The notes under the pieces: model-generated
Database searches by the model: none
What the model was told of the DNA's origin: nothing
Seen by the model: only the letters and a program-made list of their open reading frames with translations
Shown: one piece after another, positions 1 through 10,955 of the stretch
Layout: each line of letters starts with the position of its first letter
How positions within the stretch are numbered: position 1 is the first letter of the stretch
Position numbers and translations under genes: made by a program
DNA from: Ixodes scapularis
Taxonomy: Eukaryota > Arthropoda > Arachnida > Ixodida > Ixodidae
Direction: 5' to 3'
DNA: 64,000 nt
NCBI RefSeq assembly: GCF_016920785.2
Contig: NW_024609837.1
Location: 51,133,671-51,197,670, forward strand

Positions 1-700
1 TGCGCAACCGCCACAACAGGGCAGAAAACGAGTATTTCATCGATCGTGGTCGACAGTCGAGTGGGTTCACTCGGCCACCATGATTAGCCGATGGCGATGC
101 TGCTACTGCCTTCTTTCTCCTATCCTAAGCCCATTGCCCACAACCCGCAAAAGAAAAAAAGAAAAAAAGTTTTGTTGTTTTTGTTTGTTTTCTTTTAAAA
201 AGAGGAAGAGGCGGATTAAAGATGGATTTTAAAAAGAAGTCAATCCAGTCAGGTTGTCAAACGCTATCGACTAAGTAGCCAGTTTGTCGCGTGCCCGAAG
301 CTCAGATAACTTTGTCTGAGTTTCTCTCGCGTGTGTGAGTAATAGTCCGCGTGTGTGGCGAGTGTGTGCGCGTATCATTTCGACTTTCATTGGATAATTT
401 GAGACACATCCGGTTGAATCTCTTCGCTCTCGTTCACTTACATTATTTCGTTGTCGGATTGGAGAAGAAAAAAAGGGGAACGAGATATTGAGGGAGCTGG
501 TCGTAGAAAAAGGGAAGAAGCCGTATCTTCACTATATAGAAAACAAAAATTGTAAGTTTAGTTTGTAGCTTTTAGTTGTTTTTTTACGGAAAATTTAAAT
601 TATATAAGTTTAAAAACTGCTCTTAGAGGGAAGGATTGTGAAGTACATGGGCAGAGACGACAGCAAATGGGTAACTATAATAGGTGACAGGCTAAAAACA
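1..700. other. no gene seen; low-complexity flank
   Basis: No convincing coding frame or RNA gene. The stretch holds A-rich and T-rich runs around 150-240, a GT-rich patch around 330-375 and a purine-rich patch around 460-515. Confidence 0.5.
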
Positions 701-708
701 AGCAAAAA

Positions 709-757
709 ATGTGGGGTTGTGTGTATGTTTATACAGCCTAGAACTCAGTCTGCCTCA
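709..757 (-). repeat. dispersed repeat family F, fragment
   Basis: The reverse complement of 14500-14548 is found here nearly unchanged (TATGTTTATACAGCCTAGAA core, then CTGCCTCAACG). It is fused directly to the retrotransposon tail that follows, so this is a junction between two repeats. Other copies are at 3045-3132, 14375-14548 and 44080-44172. Confidence 0.6.
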
Positions 758-1010
758 ACGGGCGACTCTAGAGCTGAGTCGTCTGACTGCTTCGTGCGGA
801 GTCACACATAACATCGAACATGTATTGTGTGAATGCAAGGACTACAGCCGTGAAAGGGAGCTTATGAAGGCAGACCTGAGGCTACAAAATGAACAAGACG
901 TAAGCATTCGTACTCTGCTTGGTCCAGGGACTTATGCTGCTGATGGGTATAAAGCTACGAAAGCCCCGCTGAAATTTCTAACAGCTACTGGCTTACAGAA
1001 GAAACTGTAG
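758..1010 (+). pseudogene. C-terminal remnant of a non-LTR retrotransposon polyprotein
   Basis: An open frame ending TAG at 1008-1010 carries the zinc-binding tail that follows RNase H in I/R1-type LINE polyproteins: a Cys-Gly pair, then THNIEHVLCECKDYSRERE (compare IDHILWHCPEYEKAR in the intact element at 20-26 kb). The reverse transcriptase and RNase H are missing, so the copy is 5'-truncated, and its left edge abuts another repeat. Its 3' UTR appears to run to 1220 and resume at 3027 after an inserted DNA element. The family assignment rests on this motif alone. The exact clade is unknown, and it is not the same element as the intact one, because the tail sequences differ. Confidence 0.65.
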
Positions 1011-1220
1011 GGGAGTAGATGAACAGCAATGGCCAATGACAATTTCCAGTGAAACATTTTCGTTAGTTAGTTTTTTTTTAATTAGTTTTTAATACTTTGG
1101 CTTTCTGTGTTTTCTCCCTCTATCTTTCTCTGTATACCTTTCTCTCTTCTATTTTTTATGATTTTCGCTTCCGTCATTTCACAATGTAGCAAACCAGCAC
1201 CAGGCGCTGGTTGACATTGT

Positions 1221-3026
1221 TTAAAGGGACCATGAAATGATTTTAAAATCGAATTTCATCCACCGCGCGTCGTAAAAGGTGTGAAAAGAAACACAAAAAC
1301 ACAAAACTAGGGAGCCAAAAAAAATTATTTGCTATAGAACTTTTAAAAGAAAACTGGACTCTTTGGCGACTTCTTTCCTTCGAAAGCACTGCCTTTTCAC
1401 TACGATGCATCCGCAGAAACGGAGCACGTCAGCCGAATCCACGTCGCCTATTGGGTAAGAGCCTACCTCACCACCACCGCGATCGTAAACAATAAATAGC
1501 CGGCGAATGTTTCCTAAAAGTTTTGTTAAATAATATTCAGATCCACATTTTGTAACATAATTAGAGATGTGTGGCGAAAATTGCCAGATTTGATAATGCT
1601 GAGAGCCAAGCGCCATCTATCGTGTGGTAAACGAAGCAACTACTGCGCGTGCGCAGTAGGGCAGGGCCGACTTCAGAACGGTTATTTCCTTTGGTTTCCG
1701 TCTCTCAAAACTCTGACTGACTGAACGTTGATTTTTCTACGTGTTCATCTCGCGCGTGCCGACTTCAAGCAGCAAGAAAAAGATGTACTTAAAACAGACC
1801 ACGACGAACAAGAACGCTGCATCCACAAACACCCGAGAAGAGCGACAACAGCCGCGAATCCCGCTCCGACGAAGCTCTCAGAAGATAGGCCTAGCAGGCA
1901 CTCCGACTCGGCGCAGCGTTGCTTCGTCGCAAGACCGTCTGCCTGCCTACGACCGGCTGGCGTGCTGAATGGAATATGCCCGCGCTACCTTTGTGGACCC
2001 TTCCCGTATTATAGTTTCATCGCTGACCTCAATTTAAGGTTAAGAGGTGAGGTCAATCTCTTCCCCTTGTTTTCCGAGGCAGTGTTGACGAACACTCGTC
2101 GAAAAGGGACCCTCGTCGATTCTATCCTCTTGTTTTGTGTGACATAGAGCTGAAGTAAACGCTGTATGGATTACCTTCGTAACACGGTATGTACACTTTG
2201 TTATTGGTATGCCATTTTTATTCTGACAGACTGCACGTCACTGTCGAGCTGTAACAGTTCGTGGGAGGTATACGTGCAATACCGGTCCAACCATTCTTTG
2301 TCGAGTGTCGCGTCAGTATCGAGTTGCAATCGTAAAAGATCGGTCCAGAAGCGCTTACCAACAGCGCGAATACAGCACTTCCATCAAACGCGCGCGTCCG
2401 CTCCGAGGGTGAACAGGTATTTACGTGGCTCTTGCTGACACTCCTGACACTCGTAGTTCAAACGTACCGTTTTTAACGTCGGCTCGCTCCTGCATCTCCG
2501 AGACCGCGAAAAACGCCTCGGCAATTTGTTTCCATCTACGTCGCTTTGCAAACGACTGACACTGGCCGCCTTTTACCAACAATGACAGTTGGGGTGGCTT
2601 CTGGAGTCTTCACCGGAAGACTCGCTGCACTTCACAACAGGCATACCGGCGTATGGGACTAGTCCCATGCTGTCGCTGTAGCGCAACGTATCTCATTGAA
2701 TTTCGCTCAGCTGCGATGCGGCGATGAGCGGCGCCGATTCAGAAAATACGTCGGTGACATCGGCGCAGTAAAACCTACCGGCGCACCCCAACTCGTCGCC
2801 GCTAACGCTCCCATCTCCTACTGCCGAGAGAACTTCCGGTTCCGGAAACAGCGTACGTCACGGCTTGTTTTGCGGTCAAGAAAAAGTCGATATTTCATTA
2901 ATTTTTTGTGTAGAAGTTAATAAACCGACACGAAAACGGATGCCTGTTCGGCATTCAGTGAACATTGACGGTTTAATGTAAAAGTTATCTGGAAAAAGTA
3001 AAAAAGTCATTTCATGGTCCCTTTAA
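1221..3026. mobile_element. 1.8-kb TTAA-flanked nonautonomous DNA transposon (family A)
   Basis: The ends are perfect inverted repeats of 20 bases, TTAAAGGGACCATGAAATGA at 1221-1240 and its reverse complement at 3007-3026. Read as TTAA target duplications plus 16-bp inverted termini (AGGGACCATGAAATGA), this resembles piggyBac-type targeting, although canonical piggyBac ends begin CCC. The small open frames inside (for example 1728-2147 and 2166-2438) show no recognisable transposase. Homologous inner segments recur inverted at 27595-27935 and in part at 43716-43805. The element sits inside the 3' UTR of the truncated LINE at 758-1220 / 3027-3050. Confidence 0.8.
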
Positions 3027-3044
3027 TAAACGCCTACCTCTTTC

Positions 3045-3132
3045 TCTCTCTCAACGAGCGACTTGTCTCCCAGCTGTAGATGAGCAATTTAGCCCGTGAG
3101 GTACAACCGCTAGCCTGGGGTCTTTAACGGCT
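3045..3132 (-). repeat. dispersed repeat family F, fragment
   Basis: Matches the reverse complement of 14425-14515: CAACGAGCGACTTGTCTCCC, then GTAGATGAGCAATTTAGCC, then GCTAGCCTGGGGTCTTTAAC. The CTCT-rich run just before it is probably the tail of the LINE 3' UTR interrupted by family A. Confidence 0.65.
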
Positions 3133-3740
3133 AAGAACAAAGAGACATGACCGGTGCGTCGGAATGCGCAACCGGAACCCTGCTTAGTGGTTCCCTCGGA
3201 AACCGCAAGGCGACAGCTACGTCGTTGAAAAAAAAACACGAAACAGTAGGTAAAGAAGGCGTCCTGTTCGAAAGGGCCCGGCCATCGGCACTGATTCGAG
3301 GTGACACGGAGCATCAACGTCGGATGATCCCCGACCCTAAATCCTAATCGAGTCAAAGAGCGAACGCAGCTTGAGACCAGTGGGGAAGCCGTTCCAGGTC
3401 TTAACGAGGACAGATGAGTGGGGAACGCGACCTCACTTAGCGGTACGGAGAAAAGAATTACGAGTCCTCCTGCAGCAGGCTCTTCGCAACGCGGGCACGA
3501 ACCACTGCTCGACATTTCGAACAGAGCAATGCTTCGACTTCTGTTCCCTTCTTGCATTAATAGAGGATGATATTAACGAGACATGGTGAGAGGATCAGAG
3601 TCGCTGAGATGTCTATTTTGTTATCGAACCCCAGATTTGTCTTTATGGCTAGGGGTCAAATCACCGATTTGTTGATGGTCCATTGTTGTGATACGCAACG
3701 AAACACAATAAATTATTTCTTAAATACTCGGCCGTTCTTT
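3133..3740. other. no gene seen
   Basis: Open frames on both strands (for example 3051-3557 minus) show no recognised domain. Around 3370-3440 the minus strand reads VPHSSVLVKTWNGFPTG, faintly like the extreme C-terminal region of CR1/L2 polyproteins, but too short to call. Confidence 0.4.
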
Positions 3741-3840
3741 TTTGTGTGTGTTGTGTGTTTGCGTGTTTGTTTGTGTGTGTATGCGTGTGTGTGTGCATGT
3801 GCGTGCGTGTGTGTGTGTGTGGGTGGGTGTGTGCGTTTTG
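3741..3840 (+). repeat. GT-rich microsatellite
   Basis: About 100 bases of imperfect (GT)n with GTGC, TTGT and GGGT interruptions. The overlapping open frames are low-complexity artefacts of the dinucleotide run. Confidence 0.9.
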
Positions 3841-5319
3841 TCATACAAGCCCACTGCATGAAATTTAATGCGTATTGTTAAGAGCGTGTGCATAAACTGC
3901 AGCAAATCCACCACTTTTGCATGTCCGTGCTCGATCGTGGCCAGGTTGTAGAATAAACATCAAAATGATTTAGATCAGGATTTAAATCGCGATATATATC
4001 GGACCAGTTTTACTACGATGATGTAAATGGAACATTACCCGTATACATAATTCTTAAAAAAAAAAAAAAAAAAGTTTAATTACCGTTTGTCTATCATTTT
4101 ATGATTTCTATGCGAATTTCTTTCGTATGTAAAACAAAGAATCACGAAGCAAAAAATGTGTATATCAGGCTGAGCATGAACAAAATCCAATGCTCTTTCG
4201 AGCAAATCTCATCATTTCGCTTTCTGTCTACTTTCCACCTCGTTTGTAATTTACATAACGTTCTGTTGCGAGCAGATCACAATTCGAAAAAAAAAAAACG
4301 AAAAAAAACTAGAAGTCTAATAGCAAGAAAGTCAGTACGCGAAAAAAAAGCAGACAAGTCGTTTTAGCTAACTAGAAAAATCCAACTGTTTTTGCTCTAG
4401 TATGGTTGGGGTGAATTACATCGAAAAAAGTTGTTAATTAAACTGCACCTTCAAATTTACAGTAATTCTTTCTTCCGCAATGTTATCACTGATCGGACGT
4501 ATTGATCAATCAATCTCCAATGCTTAAAAGATAAAGTCACTAATTTTTAGCTTAGTGATTTAAATCAAATTAATCCGATTTCAATCAATCTAGTTTAATT
4601 CAAATTCATCTGATTTAAGTTGATCTAATTTAAATCTAATAAATCTTATTTTTTACTGATGTACTTCTTTTTTTATCCTCGACGTGGATGAGTACGTGTT
4701 TCAGTTAACGGGGTTTTGCGTTATAATACGACTGGCAATGTAAGAGAGTGTTGCGGGAGGCAAGTGCATTGACGAAAGCCGCGCTGTGACAATACTGCGA
4801 TAAAATAAGGAACCTCAGCCACAACTAAGTTTACTGACACACACACAAACACCCCCTCCCCCCGCTCGAAAGAAAAAAAAAAAAAAACCTTACGTTTTTA
4901 CAGAATGACATTGGCACACTTCCCATATCCACTCGCACAGGTTGAACCCATTTAGGCGCACGAGAGATGCCAGCGCGCAAGGGACGCTAGTTGGTCGGAG
5001 CACACGTAGCCGCTGTCGGTCCACTGACTGGCCTCGTTAACCGAGTCGCCCCCGAGACCACCGGATGAAAATGAACCAGCCGTCGCTGTCGCCCAGGGCG
5101 CCGCTCAATTAGCGACGCGATCAAACTCCGCGGGCACAAAGCGCCGTCGAAGCGAACCCGTCGCCACCGCCCACAGAAAGGCCTGGAAAAAAGAGAAAAC
5201 ACGCTCGGAAGCACTCCGACTTTACCTCAACACGATTAAAAAAAAAAATAATAAAATTTGGGCAGAAGCAATTGTGTTGCTCTCTAATTAAGCGATTAGC
5301 TGCATACATATTTTAAAAA
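3841..5319. other. AT-rich, no gene; GATTTAAATC-like repeats
   Basis: Poly-A runs lie at about 4054-4073, 4288-4310 and 4869-4886. Between 4550 and 4655 a 10-base motif close to GATTTAAATC recurs about every 16-18 bases, and related copies occur at 3968-3995. This resembles the subterminal repeats of a nonautonomous element, but no clean ends or target duplication were found. Confidence 0.45.
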
Positions 5320-5635
5320 TCCGCGGCAGGTCACGTGTCAAATTTTCCGCTGAATTTATCAGGTAAAATAAATTTGTCCGTAGGTCACGCCACATCCAGC
5401 CACATGACGTCTTTTTTCCCGCTAAATCAGGCGAGCAAACTGATTTGGTGTTGACGTCCCGTGATGTCAATTTTTTTCGCTAAATCTAACGGGGAAATTG
5501 TATTTCATTAGTAGGCCACGTGACGTCAATGTTTCCGCTAAATTTAGCGGGGAAACTGAATTTGCTCATAGGTCACGTGATATGGTCATGTGCCACCGTG
5601 TTCCCGCTAAATTTATCCGGGGAAAATAAACGACC
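5320..5635. repeat. degenerate array, about 60-bp units with CACGTG/TGACGTCA and CCGCTAAATTTAGCGG
   Basis: About five diverged units follow one another. Each has a GGTCACGTGACGTCA-like head, then an imperfect palindrome TTTCCGCTAAATTTAGCGGG, then GGAAA and an ATGAATTTG-like linker. The clearest unit is at 5512-5570. A related locus is at 12664-12872 and a short relic at 47828-47845. The heads contain E-box and CRE-like octamers, but whether any protein binds is unknown. Confidence 0.65.
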
Positions 5636-6452
5636 AGACACATAGTGGCCCGATGATGCTAGGAAAGCTAATAAAAGAAATCAGGGAATTCTCGCGTGGA
5701 GGAGTCACGCCATGTAACACCGTCGAAGGATACGCGAAGAGGCTTCCGACCTGGTATTTTTATTTGCCTTTGCGGATCCGTTTCAAAACTCCCCTCTGGA
5801 AACATTGGTGGTCGCCATTTCTTAGGCCGCGAAGCCTGCGACTGGATTCGCCGAACGTTGGCGCAGAGTTGGCACCGGATACAAGCAGAGAAGGGTTCAC
5901 GCCGTACATGTCCACGGTACGTGATCGCACTACGGAAAACTCGGATAATTGGCCCAGCAGGATGGCGCGCACCTTTCAAAAGGGTCTATCGATCGACGCG
6001 TTTTACGAAGTCCGAAAACATAAAGTGCGCGCACACGCGAAATCGCGGCATCCTTTCCCTTCTTTGTGCCGAGATGAAGGGAGGGAACGAAGCGGTTGAA
6101 GGGACCGCAATAACTTTTGCTTTTCCACACTTTGTGCAAGTGGTAGCGTTACTGCGCGGTCGTGGAGAAACAGCTCCGTCCAGTCCCACATTCCTGAGTT
6201 CTGGCATCGCGTTGTGTACGAGGCCCCGATTCCGAAGACCAGGTCGGAGCACGAAAGAGTCCAAAATCGGTCCCGTCGGATATTCTTTGCAGAAAAAACG
6301 AATCAAATGCAGAAACGTAGCAGCCTCTAGAGCAGTCGAAGCATGGAGGTGGGAAAAGTGAGCGGCGTTCGCCTATACAGCAATCACACTGCGAAAGCGT
6401 CGTGCAAAACACAGCCTGCATGCACCATGTGAGGTTTTTACCTCGTATGACG
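5636..6452. other. open-frame-dense GC-rich stretch, no recognised gene
   Basis: Long frames overlap on both strands (the longest is 221 codons at 5696-6361 plus). Several frames are open at once and none shows a known motif, so stop-poor composition is the likeliest cause. I do not call a gene. Confidence 0.4.
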
Positions 6453-6560
6453 ATCGCGTCACACTGGCCCTAAAAAAACTGTCTGCAGACCCGTTCTAAG
6501 CATGTATGAAGCAAACCGGCTTTCTCATGTGCTTCAGGCGTGTTCGCCGATAATTACGTC
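6453..6560 (-). repeat. dispersed repeat family R5, copy 1
   Basis: Read on the minus strand it contains GCTTCATACATGCTTAGAAC, then TCTGCAGACAGTTTTT, matching 61005-61060 (TTCATATATGCTTCGAACAT, GTCCGCGGACAGTTTTTGTC). Five copies of this unclassified family are present in the window. Confidence 0.55.
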
Positions 6561-6794
6561 ATCATAGCTGCCGCGAACAACGTGCCCTTCGTATAATGTA
6601 CGAAGAGTGAATCTGCACTTTCAGAATGCCAGCAGCGTGACAGGACACAGCGAAATACATCGCCTCATGGATGAGCCAAATGCGTCCGAAAATGTATTGA
6701 AATAAACAACGTTCTCTATGCCTGGGACGAGGTTAGAAACGAAAGATATCGGTGCTCATCATATCCGAGTACGCACGATAAGGATCAATGACGT

Positions 6795-7470
6795 CACAAC
6801 TAAGCACGATTCAAACTAATTAACATAAATGCCCGAAGTATTGTAAATAAAGTTGACCTAATTGAAAGCATTGTTCTTGAACACGAACCCGACGCTATGG
6901 TGATTACAGAAACGTGGCTACATTGCAATATTTTAGACAGTGAAATTACACCACCAAATTATACCATAATTAAAAAAGATAGGGAAGCACGTGGCGGAGG
7001 CGTAGCAATTTTGATCAAAAGCGATATTGTATTTACTGTACTGGATGACGTTAAAGATATCGAAGCTCTATAGGTCCAGATTAGAATGAATGACCGGGTT
7101 ATAGTCCTGGGCGGTGTATACAGACCTCCCAATTCCTCAGTTGACTTTTTAGTGAAGTTGCGACAGTATATGGACTCTGTAATATGTCATAATAAAAACA
7201 TCTTGTTAGTAGGCGACTTTAACTTACCAGGCATTGACTGGAGTACGCTTTCGGTGGGAACAACAGACGGAGCCAGCTGCGAGCAACTACTGGAAATTGC
7301 ATTTTGTTAGAATTTATCTCAAGTTGTCACAGAACACACAAGAACGACTTCTGCTGCATCATCATTACTTGACTTAATCTTTGTTTCCACAAACCTAACA
7401 CCCCTTCTTTCGGAATGTGAACTTTTTGAAGGCATCTCAGATCACAAAATGACATGCATGACGCTAAACT
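6795..7470 (+). pseudogene. LINE endonuclease domain, broken
   Basis: The frame reads INARSIVNKVDLIESIVLEH, then VITETWL (catalytic Glu), GGGVAILIKSD, GGVYRPPNSS, LLVGDFNLPGIDW and finally EGISDHKMTCMTL, which are the successive motifs of an APE-like retrotransposon endonuclease. The motif order is complete and the Asp-His of the SDH box survives. Amber stops interrupt it at 7071-7073 and 7308-7310. The enzyme would nick chromosomal DNA to prime reverse transcription, but this copy cannot make it intact. Confidence 0.85.
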
Positions 7471-7689
7471 TCAGCCCTTGCAGGCTTGGTCGCCCTCCGC
7501 ATAAAAAGGTTCTTAATTTTGAGGCAGCAGATGACGTTAGCATTTTAGATTATCTTGAGAAATCGCTTGACGACTTCCAGTCACTCCACCAGTTAGATGC
7601 TGCTACCGAAGTTCTGTGGAATTTTTTTGCTGATGTGACAGCACAGCAAAAAACCCTACCTTTTTTTCATCTGTGTTTACTCGAGACAA

Positions 7690-8797
7690 CCAACATTTAC
7701 CAAGAGGTAGAAATTTCGCTGGTTATCCTCCAATTAGTGACTTATTAATTCAAGAGGAGGGAGTTATTAACCTCTTACTTAACATCGATGTAAAGAAAAG
7801 TTCCGGGCCTGACGGAATTCCTAATGCGTTTTTGAAGCGGTACGCTGAATGGGTTGCCAAATATCTTACTATAATTTTTCAGTCGTCTATAAATAATGGT
7901 TCCGTGCCAAAAGCCTGGAAGACTGCCAAAATTGTACCCATACATAAAGGAGGCTCTGTTTCTTGTGTAGGACACTACCGACCTATATCCCTCATTAACA
8001 CGTGCTCTAAGCTTCTCGAACATATTGTTTCAAAGCATCTTTTAACGTTTTTCAACGATCACGATATTTTGTTTCAATATCAACATGGATTTCGTAAATG
8101 TCTTTCCACAACGACCCAACTCATCGAAACCGTGCACGATCTTTCCCAATCTATAAATAACCGTGGCCAAACGGACGTCATATTTTTAGATTTTGCAAAA
8201 GCATTCGATAAAGTGTCTCATCCTAAATTGTTGCTTAAAATTAACGCCTTGTTTAAGAACCCCATCATTACAAACTGGTTTTGCTCGTATCTTTCATCGA
8301 GAGTTCAATTCGTTGAGTTGGGAGGCTGTGTGTCTAGACCCGCTCTAGTTGCTTCTGGAGTTCCACAAGGTAGTGTGCTAGGACCGCTTTTATTTTTAAT
8401 ATTTATAGACGACATACGCTGTGGAATATCAGTTCCAATTAAGCTGTTTGCGGATGATTGTATTTTGTACAATAAAATAGAAACTGAACAAGATCAACTA
8501 AAACTGCAAAATGAACTCCTCAAAATCAAACATTGGTGCGACGAGTGGCAAATGGTGTTAAACCCTCGAAAATCAGTCGTTATGTCTATAACAAGAAAAA
8601 AACATATCCTAAATTATGATTACTTTATATATGACACCAACCTACCTCGTGTAGACGAAAATAAGTACTTAGGAGTTACCTTTACAAGCGACTTAAGATG
8701 GAATACACACACGGAAAAAGTGTCCAGAAAAGCTAACCAGGTACCTCAGAAGAAATCTTGCAAGTGCTTCGCCAGAAATAAAAACAGTAGCTTATAA
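7690..8797 (+). pseudogene. LINE reverse transcriptase domain, broken
   Basis: In a different frame from the endonuclease, the translation shows SSGPDGIPNAFLK, WKTAKIVPIHKGG, YRPISLINTCSKLLEHIVSK, QHGFRKCLSTTTQLIE, FLDFAKAFDKVSHPKLL (first catalytic Asp), SGVPQGSVLGPLLF, KLFADDCILY (the second and third catalytic Asp in FADD) and ENKYLGVTF. These are reverse-transcriptase motifs 1-7 plus the thumb start. The linker that normally separates endonuclease and RT is largely deleted around 7640-7690. The frame is lost after about 8745 and ends at 8797 in unrelated residues. Confidence 0.9.
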
Positions 8798-9260
8798 AAC
8801 ACTGGTGAGACCTATCCCTGAATACGCAAAAGTAGTGTGGGATCCATGAACAATAGCTAACTCGTCGAAACTTGATAAAGTCCAGCGGCTTGCTTCCAGG
8901 TTTATCTTTAATAAATATAATCGTAAACATTCCCCCACTGAACTCTGTAGACTTGCTGAACTTCCTTCTCTTGAATTAAGAACAAAGTGCGACCGCCTGA
9001 AATTTATTTTTTTGATCATTCATGGTCTAGTTAAGATAGACAAAAATAATTACATGGACGTACGCGTCAGTGAATGTACGAGACATCGTCATAGCATGGA
9101 CATCAGGGAACCATCTGTCAAAAATTATTGTTTTAAATTTAGTTTCTTTCCTAGAGCAATAAAGGAATGGAACCAACTCCCGAATTCCGTCGTCACTATG
9201 ACAAATGTCTGTGATTTTGTTAAAAATATAAAGAGTATAGTGCTTGATAATGTGCCGTGA
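8750..9260 (+). pseudogene. C-terminal part of the CR1-like LINE polyprotein
   Basis: Back in the endonuclease frame the sequence reads YLRRNLASASPEIKTVAYKT, LVRPIPEYAKVVWDP, an opal stop at 8847-8849 where a Trp-type codon is expected, KLDKVQRLASRFIF, LPSLELRTKCDRLKFIFLII and PRAIKEWNQLPNSVV, ending TGA at 9258-9260. These are the usual conserved blocks downstream of RT in CR1/L2/jockey elements, which lack RNase H. The frameshift relative to RT is a single indel near 8745. Confidence 0.8.
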
Positions 9261-9675
9261 CTTTGTGTTTTGAATGTATTTCTTTTGCTTTTTTATTCCT
9301 CCGGGTGAATCACTTTTTTGAAGTGTCAGTGCATGATTGTTCTTTTACTTCTTGTATGTATTACCACTCCTGTAAAGGCCTTGTAAAGGGCCGACAGTAT
9401 CAATAAATAAATAAAAATAAATAAAAATAAATGAATACTAATGCCAAATGTTTCGACGAAAAATGTATTGAATTAGAAATGCAATTACGCTTTCTAAAAA
9501 TTAAGAATTCAAATAAAATATACAAATACAACGAGCGTTTTGATCGTCCTCAAATACTTTCATTTGTTTAAATACATTTTGTTCTTAAGGAGTGACATTT
9601 TGTTCAACTTAAATTTAACCCGGATAAAAAACGACCACGCCCAAATAAATTCGACCCGGGTAAAAAGACATACGC

Positions 9676-10047
9676 CAACAAGTTTGGCAAGTGTGAAGAC
9701 AAGATGGTTTATTCGATCTCCCCATGTTGAGGGTTACCAGTACACCGGTCAAACAGACCGACACGTGAACCGCCGACTCTGGGAACATAACCTGGAGGCT
9801 TCAAAGGCCCGCGATGAGTCCCTTAACCAGATCCTTGTTCGTGCATCTACACGCGTGATGACTGCACTCCTTGATTTCGCGATACCAGAGTTCCAAGGGG
9901 GCACAAGAACTGATCTGGGATTGAACTCATCGAATCATTAATGTTATGGGTGCGGTTTGCAAGAATCTTTCTGCTCCACCACGTCCACTGACGAGGGCAG
10001 AAGTTGAATTCCTTAAACATGAACTTTCTCGTCTGTTTCTCACGTAG
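9676..10047 (+). pseudogene. GIY-YIG endonuclease remnant, Penelope-like 3' end
   Basis: Two frames together give VYSI, then GYQYTGQTDRHVNRRLWEHN and later LTRAEVEFLKHELSRLF ending at a TAG at 10045-10047. Xxx-VYSI followed by Y-G-Q-T-R...R..EH is the GIY-YIG nuclease core found at the C-terminus of Penelope-like retroelements. Frameshifts at about 9725 and after 9880 and an in-frame stop break it, and the upstream RT is absent. The 3' flank to 10330 ends AATAAAGAGTGGAGTTTATA, which I read as the element's 3' UTR. The family call is from motif recognition only. Confidence 0.65.
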
Positions 10048-10338
10048 ACGTGATACTGAGTTTTAAAGCTTTTAATCTCATTTTCCAGACACACAATTCG
10101 TGTACTTTAGTTTTATCTATCTGCCGACTGACATTTCTCTTTCCTTCAACATTTTTTTATCCCTCCCCTCCTAAGATTTGTTGATGCTTTGAAAAGCGCT
10201 TCTGATTCATTACTAAGCTTTCCAAGTTGAGAGATGCTTTTTTGTGCTCCGTCCTATTTGTTTGTTCTTTGGCACGTGAATTGAACCTTACCAACGCCCT
10301 CGGTTTTTAATAACAAAAATAAAGAGTGGAGTTTATAT

Positions 10339-10955
10339 CAGTGTTGAGTAAAGTACACCTAAAAAGTACATGAAGTAAAGTTGAACTTAAATGAGAGGGT
10401 ATGTACTTTAAGTAAAGTAGTAAGTACACCGGGTGCGATGTGCTTGAAGTAAAGTGCTATAAATGCCCTGTACTTTCAAAGTAAAGTACAAGCCCTTTCT
10501 AACACAATCTTTCATGATTCCCTTTCATTCCACTTTATACAGTAGTAATGCGGCGAATTGGGTGAGTTGGTAAACGGTATACGTGATGAAAATCGCTCGA
10601 AAAACAAAGTGAAGAAACAAACACAACGAAGCCAAAACAGTTTTTCTTTTAAAGTGGTATGGTAATTGGTGGTGCCTCAGTCATTTTCGGAAATTTCGGC
10701 GAAAACTGGATAACGTCAAGTGGCTTCAGACTTGACAAAGCATCATTTTGAGATACAAATTAAACGAGACCAAATTCTGGGAATTTACTTTTAAGTCGGG
10801 AGTTGTACTTTCCTCGAAAAGTCCCAGAAAAAAAAATTACTAAGTAAGGTACAAGTACATGCTCAGAGAATATACTTGAAGTAAAGTCCAAGTATTATAA
10901 ACCTGCTTGAAGTAGTACTTTAAGCAGAATGTACTTACAGTACTTCCCAACAAAG
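10339..10955. mobile_element. 617-bp hAT-type nonautonomous element with perfect TSD
   Basis: Flanked by an identical 8-base duplication GTTTATAT at 10331-10338 and 10956-10963. Termini are imperfect inverted repeats, CAGTGTTGAGTAAAGTAC on the left and CTTTGTTGGGAAGTAC reading inward from the right. Both ends are packed with subterminal AGTAAAGTAC-like repeats, a usual layout for hAT transposase binding. There is no coding capacity. It inserted into the 3' UTR of the Penelope-like remnant. Confidence 0.88.

Larger units (their letters stand above)
6795..9433 (+). mobile_element. CR1/L2-like non-LTR retrotransposon, inactivated
   Basis: A single plus-strand copy of a LINE polyprotein: apurinic endonuclease (6795-7470), reverse transcriptase (7690-8745), C-terminal region (8750-9260), 3' UTR and a simple-repeat tail of AATAAATAAA units at 9400-9433. 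The 3' UTR includes TGTAAAGGGCCGACAG shortly before the tail, in the position of the TTTAAGGG block seen at 38020-38040 minus. It is 5'-truncated, has at least three in-frame stops, a deletion between endonuclease and reverse transcriptase, and a frameshift near 8750. Clade assignment (CR1/L2/jockey-like) is by general resemblance. Confidence 0.85.

Noticed and set aside
3360..3450. CR1-like C-terminal block on the minus strand
   Set aside because: Only a short KTWNGFPTG-type resemblance; neighbouring frames do not continue the family pattern.
4545..4660. CRISPR-like regularly spaced repeats
   Set aside because: GATTTAAATC-like words are short, degenerate and spaced by only a few bases; they fit subterminal repeats of a transposon, and the genome is eukaryotic.
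5696..6361. 221-codon plus-strand frame
   Set aside because: At least two other frames are open over the same region and no motif is recognised; stop-poor composition is a simpler explanation.
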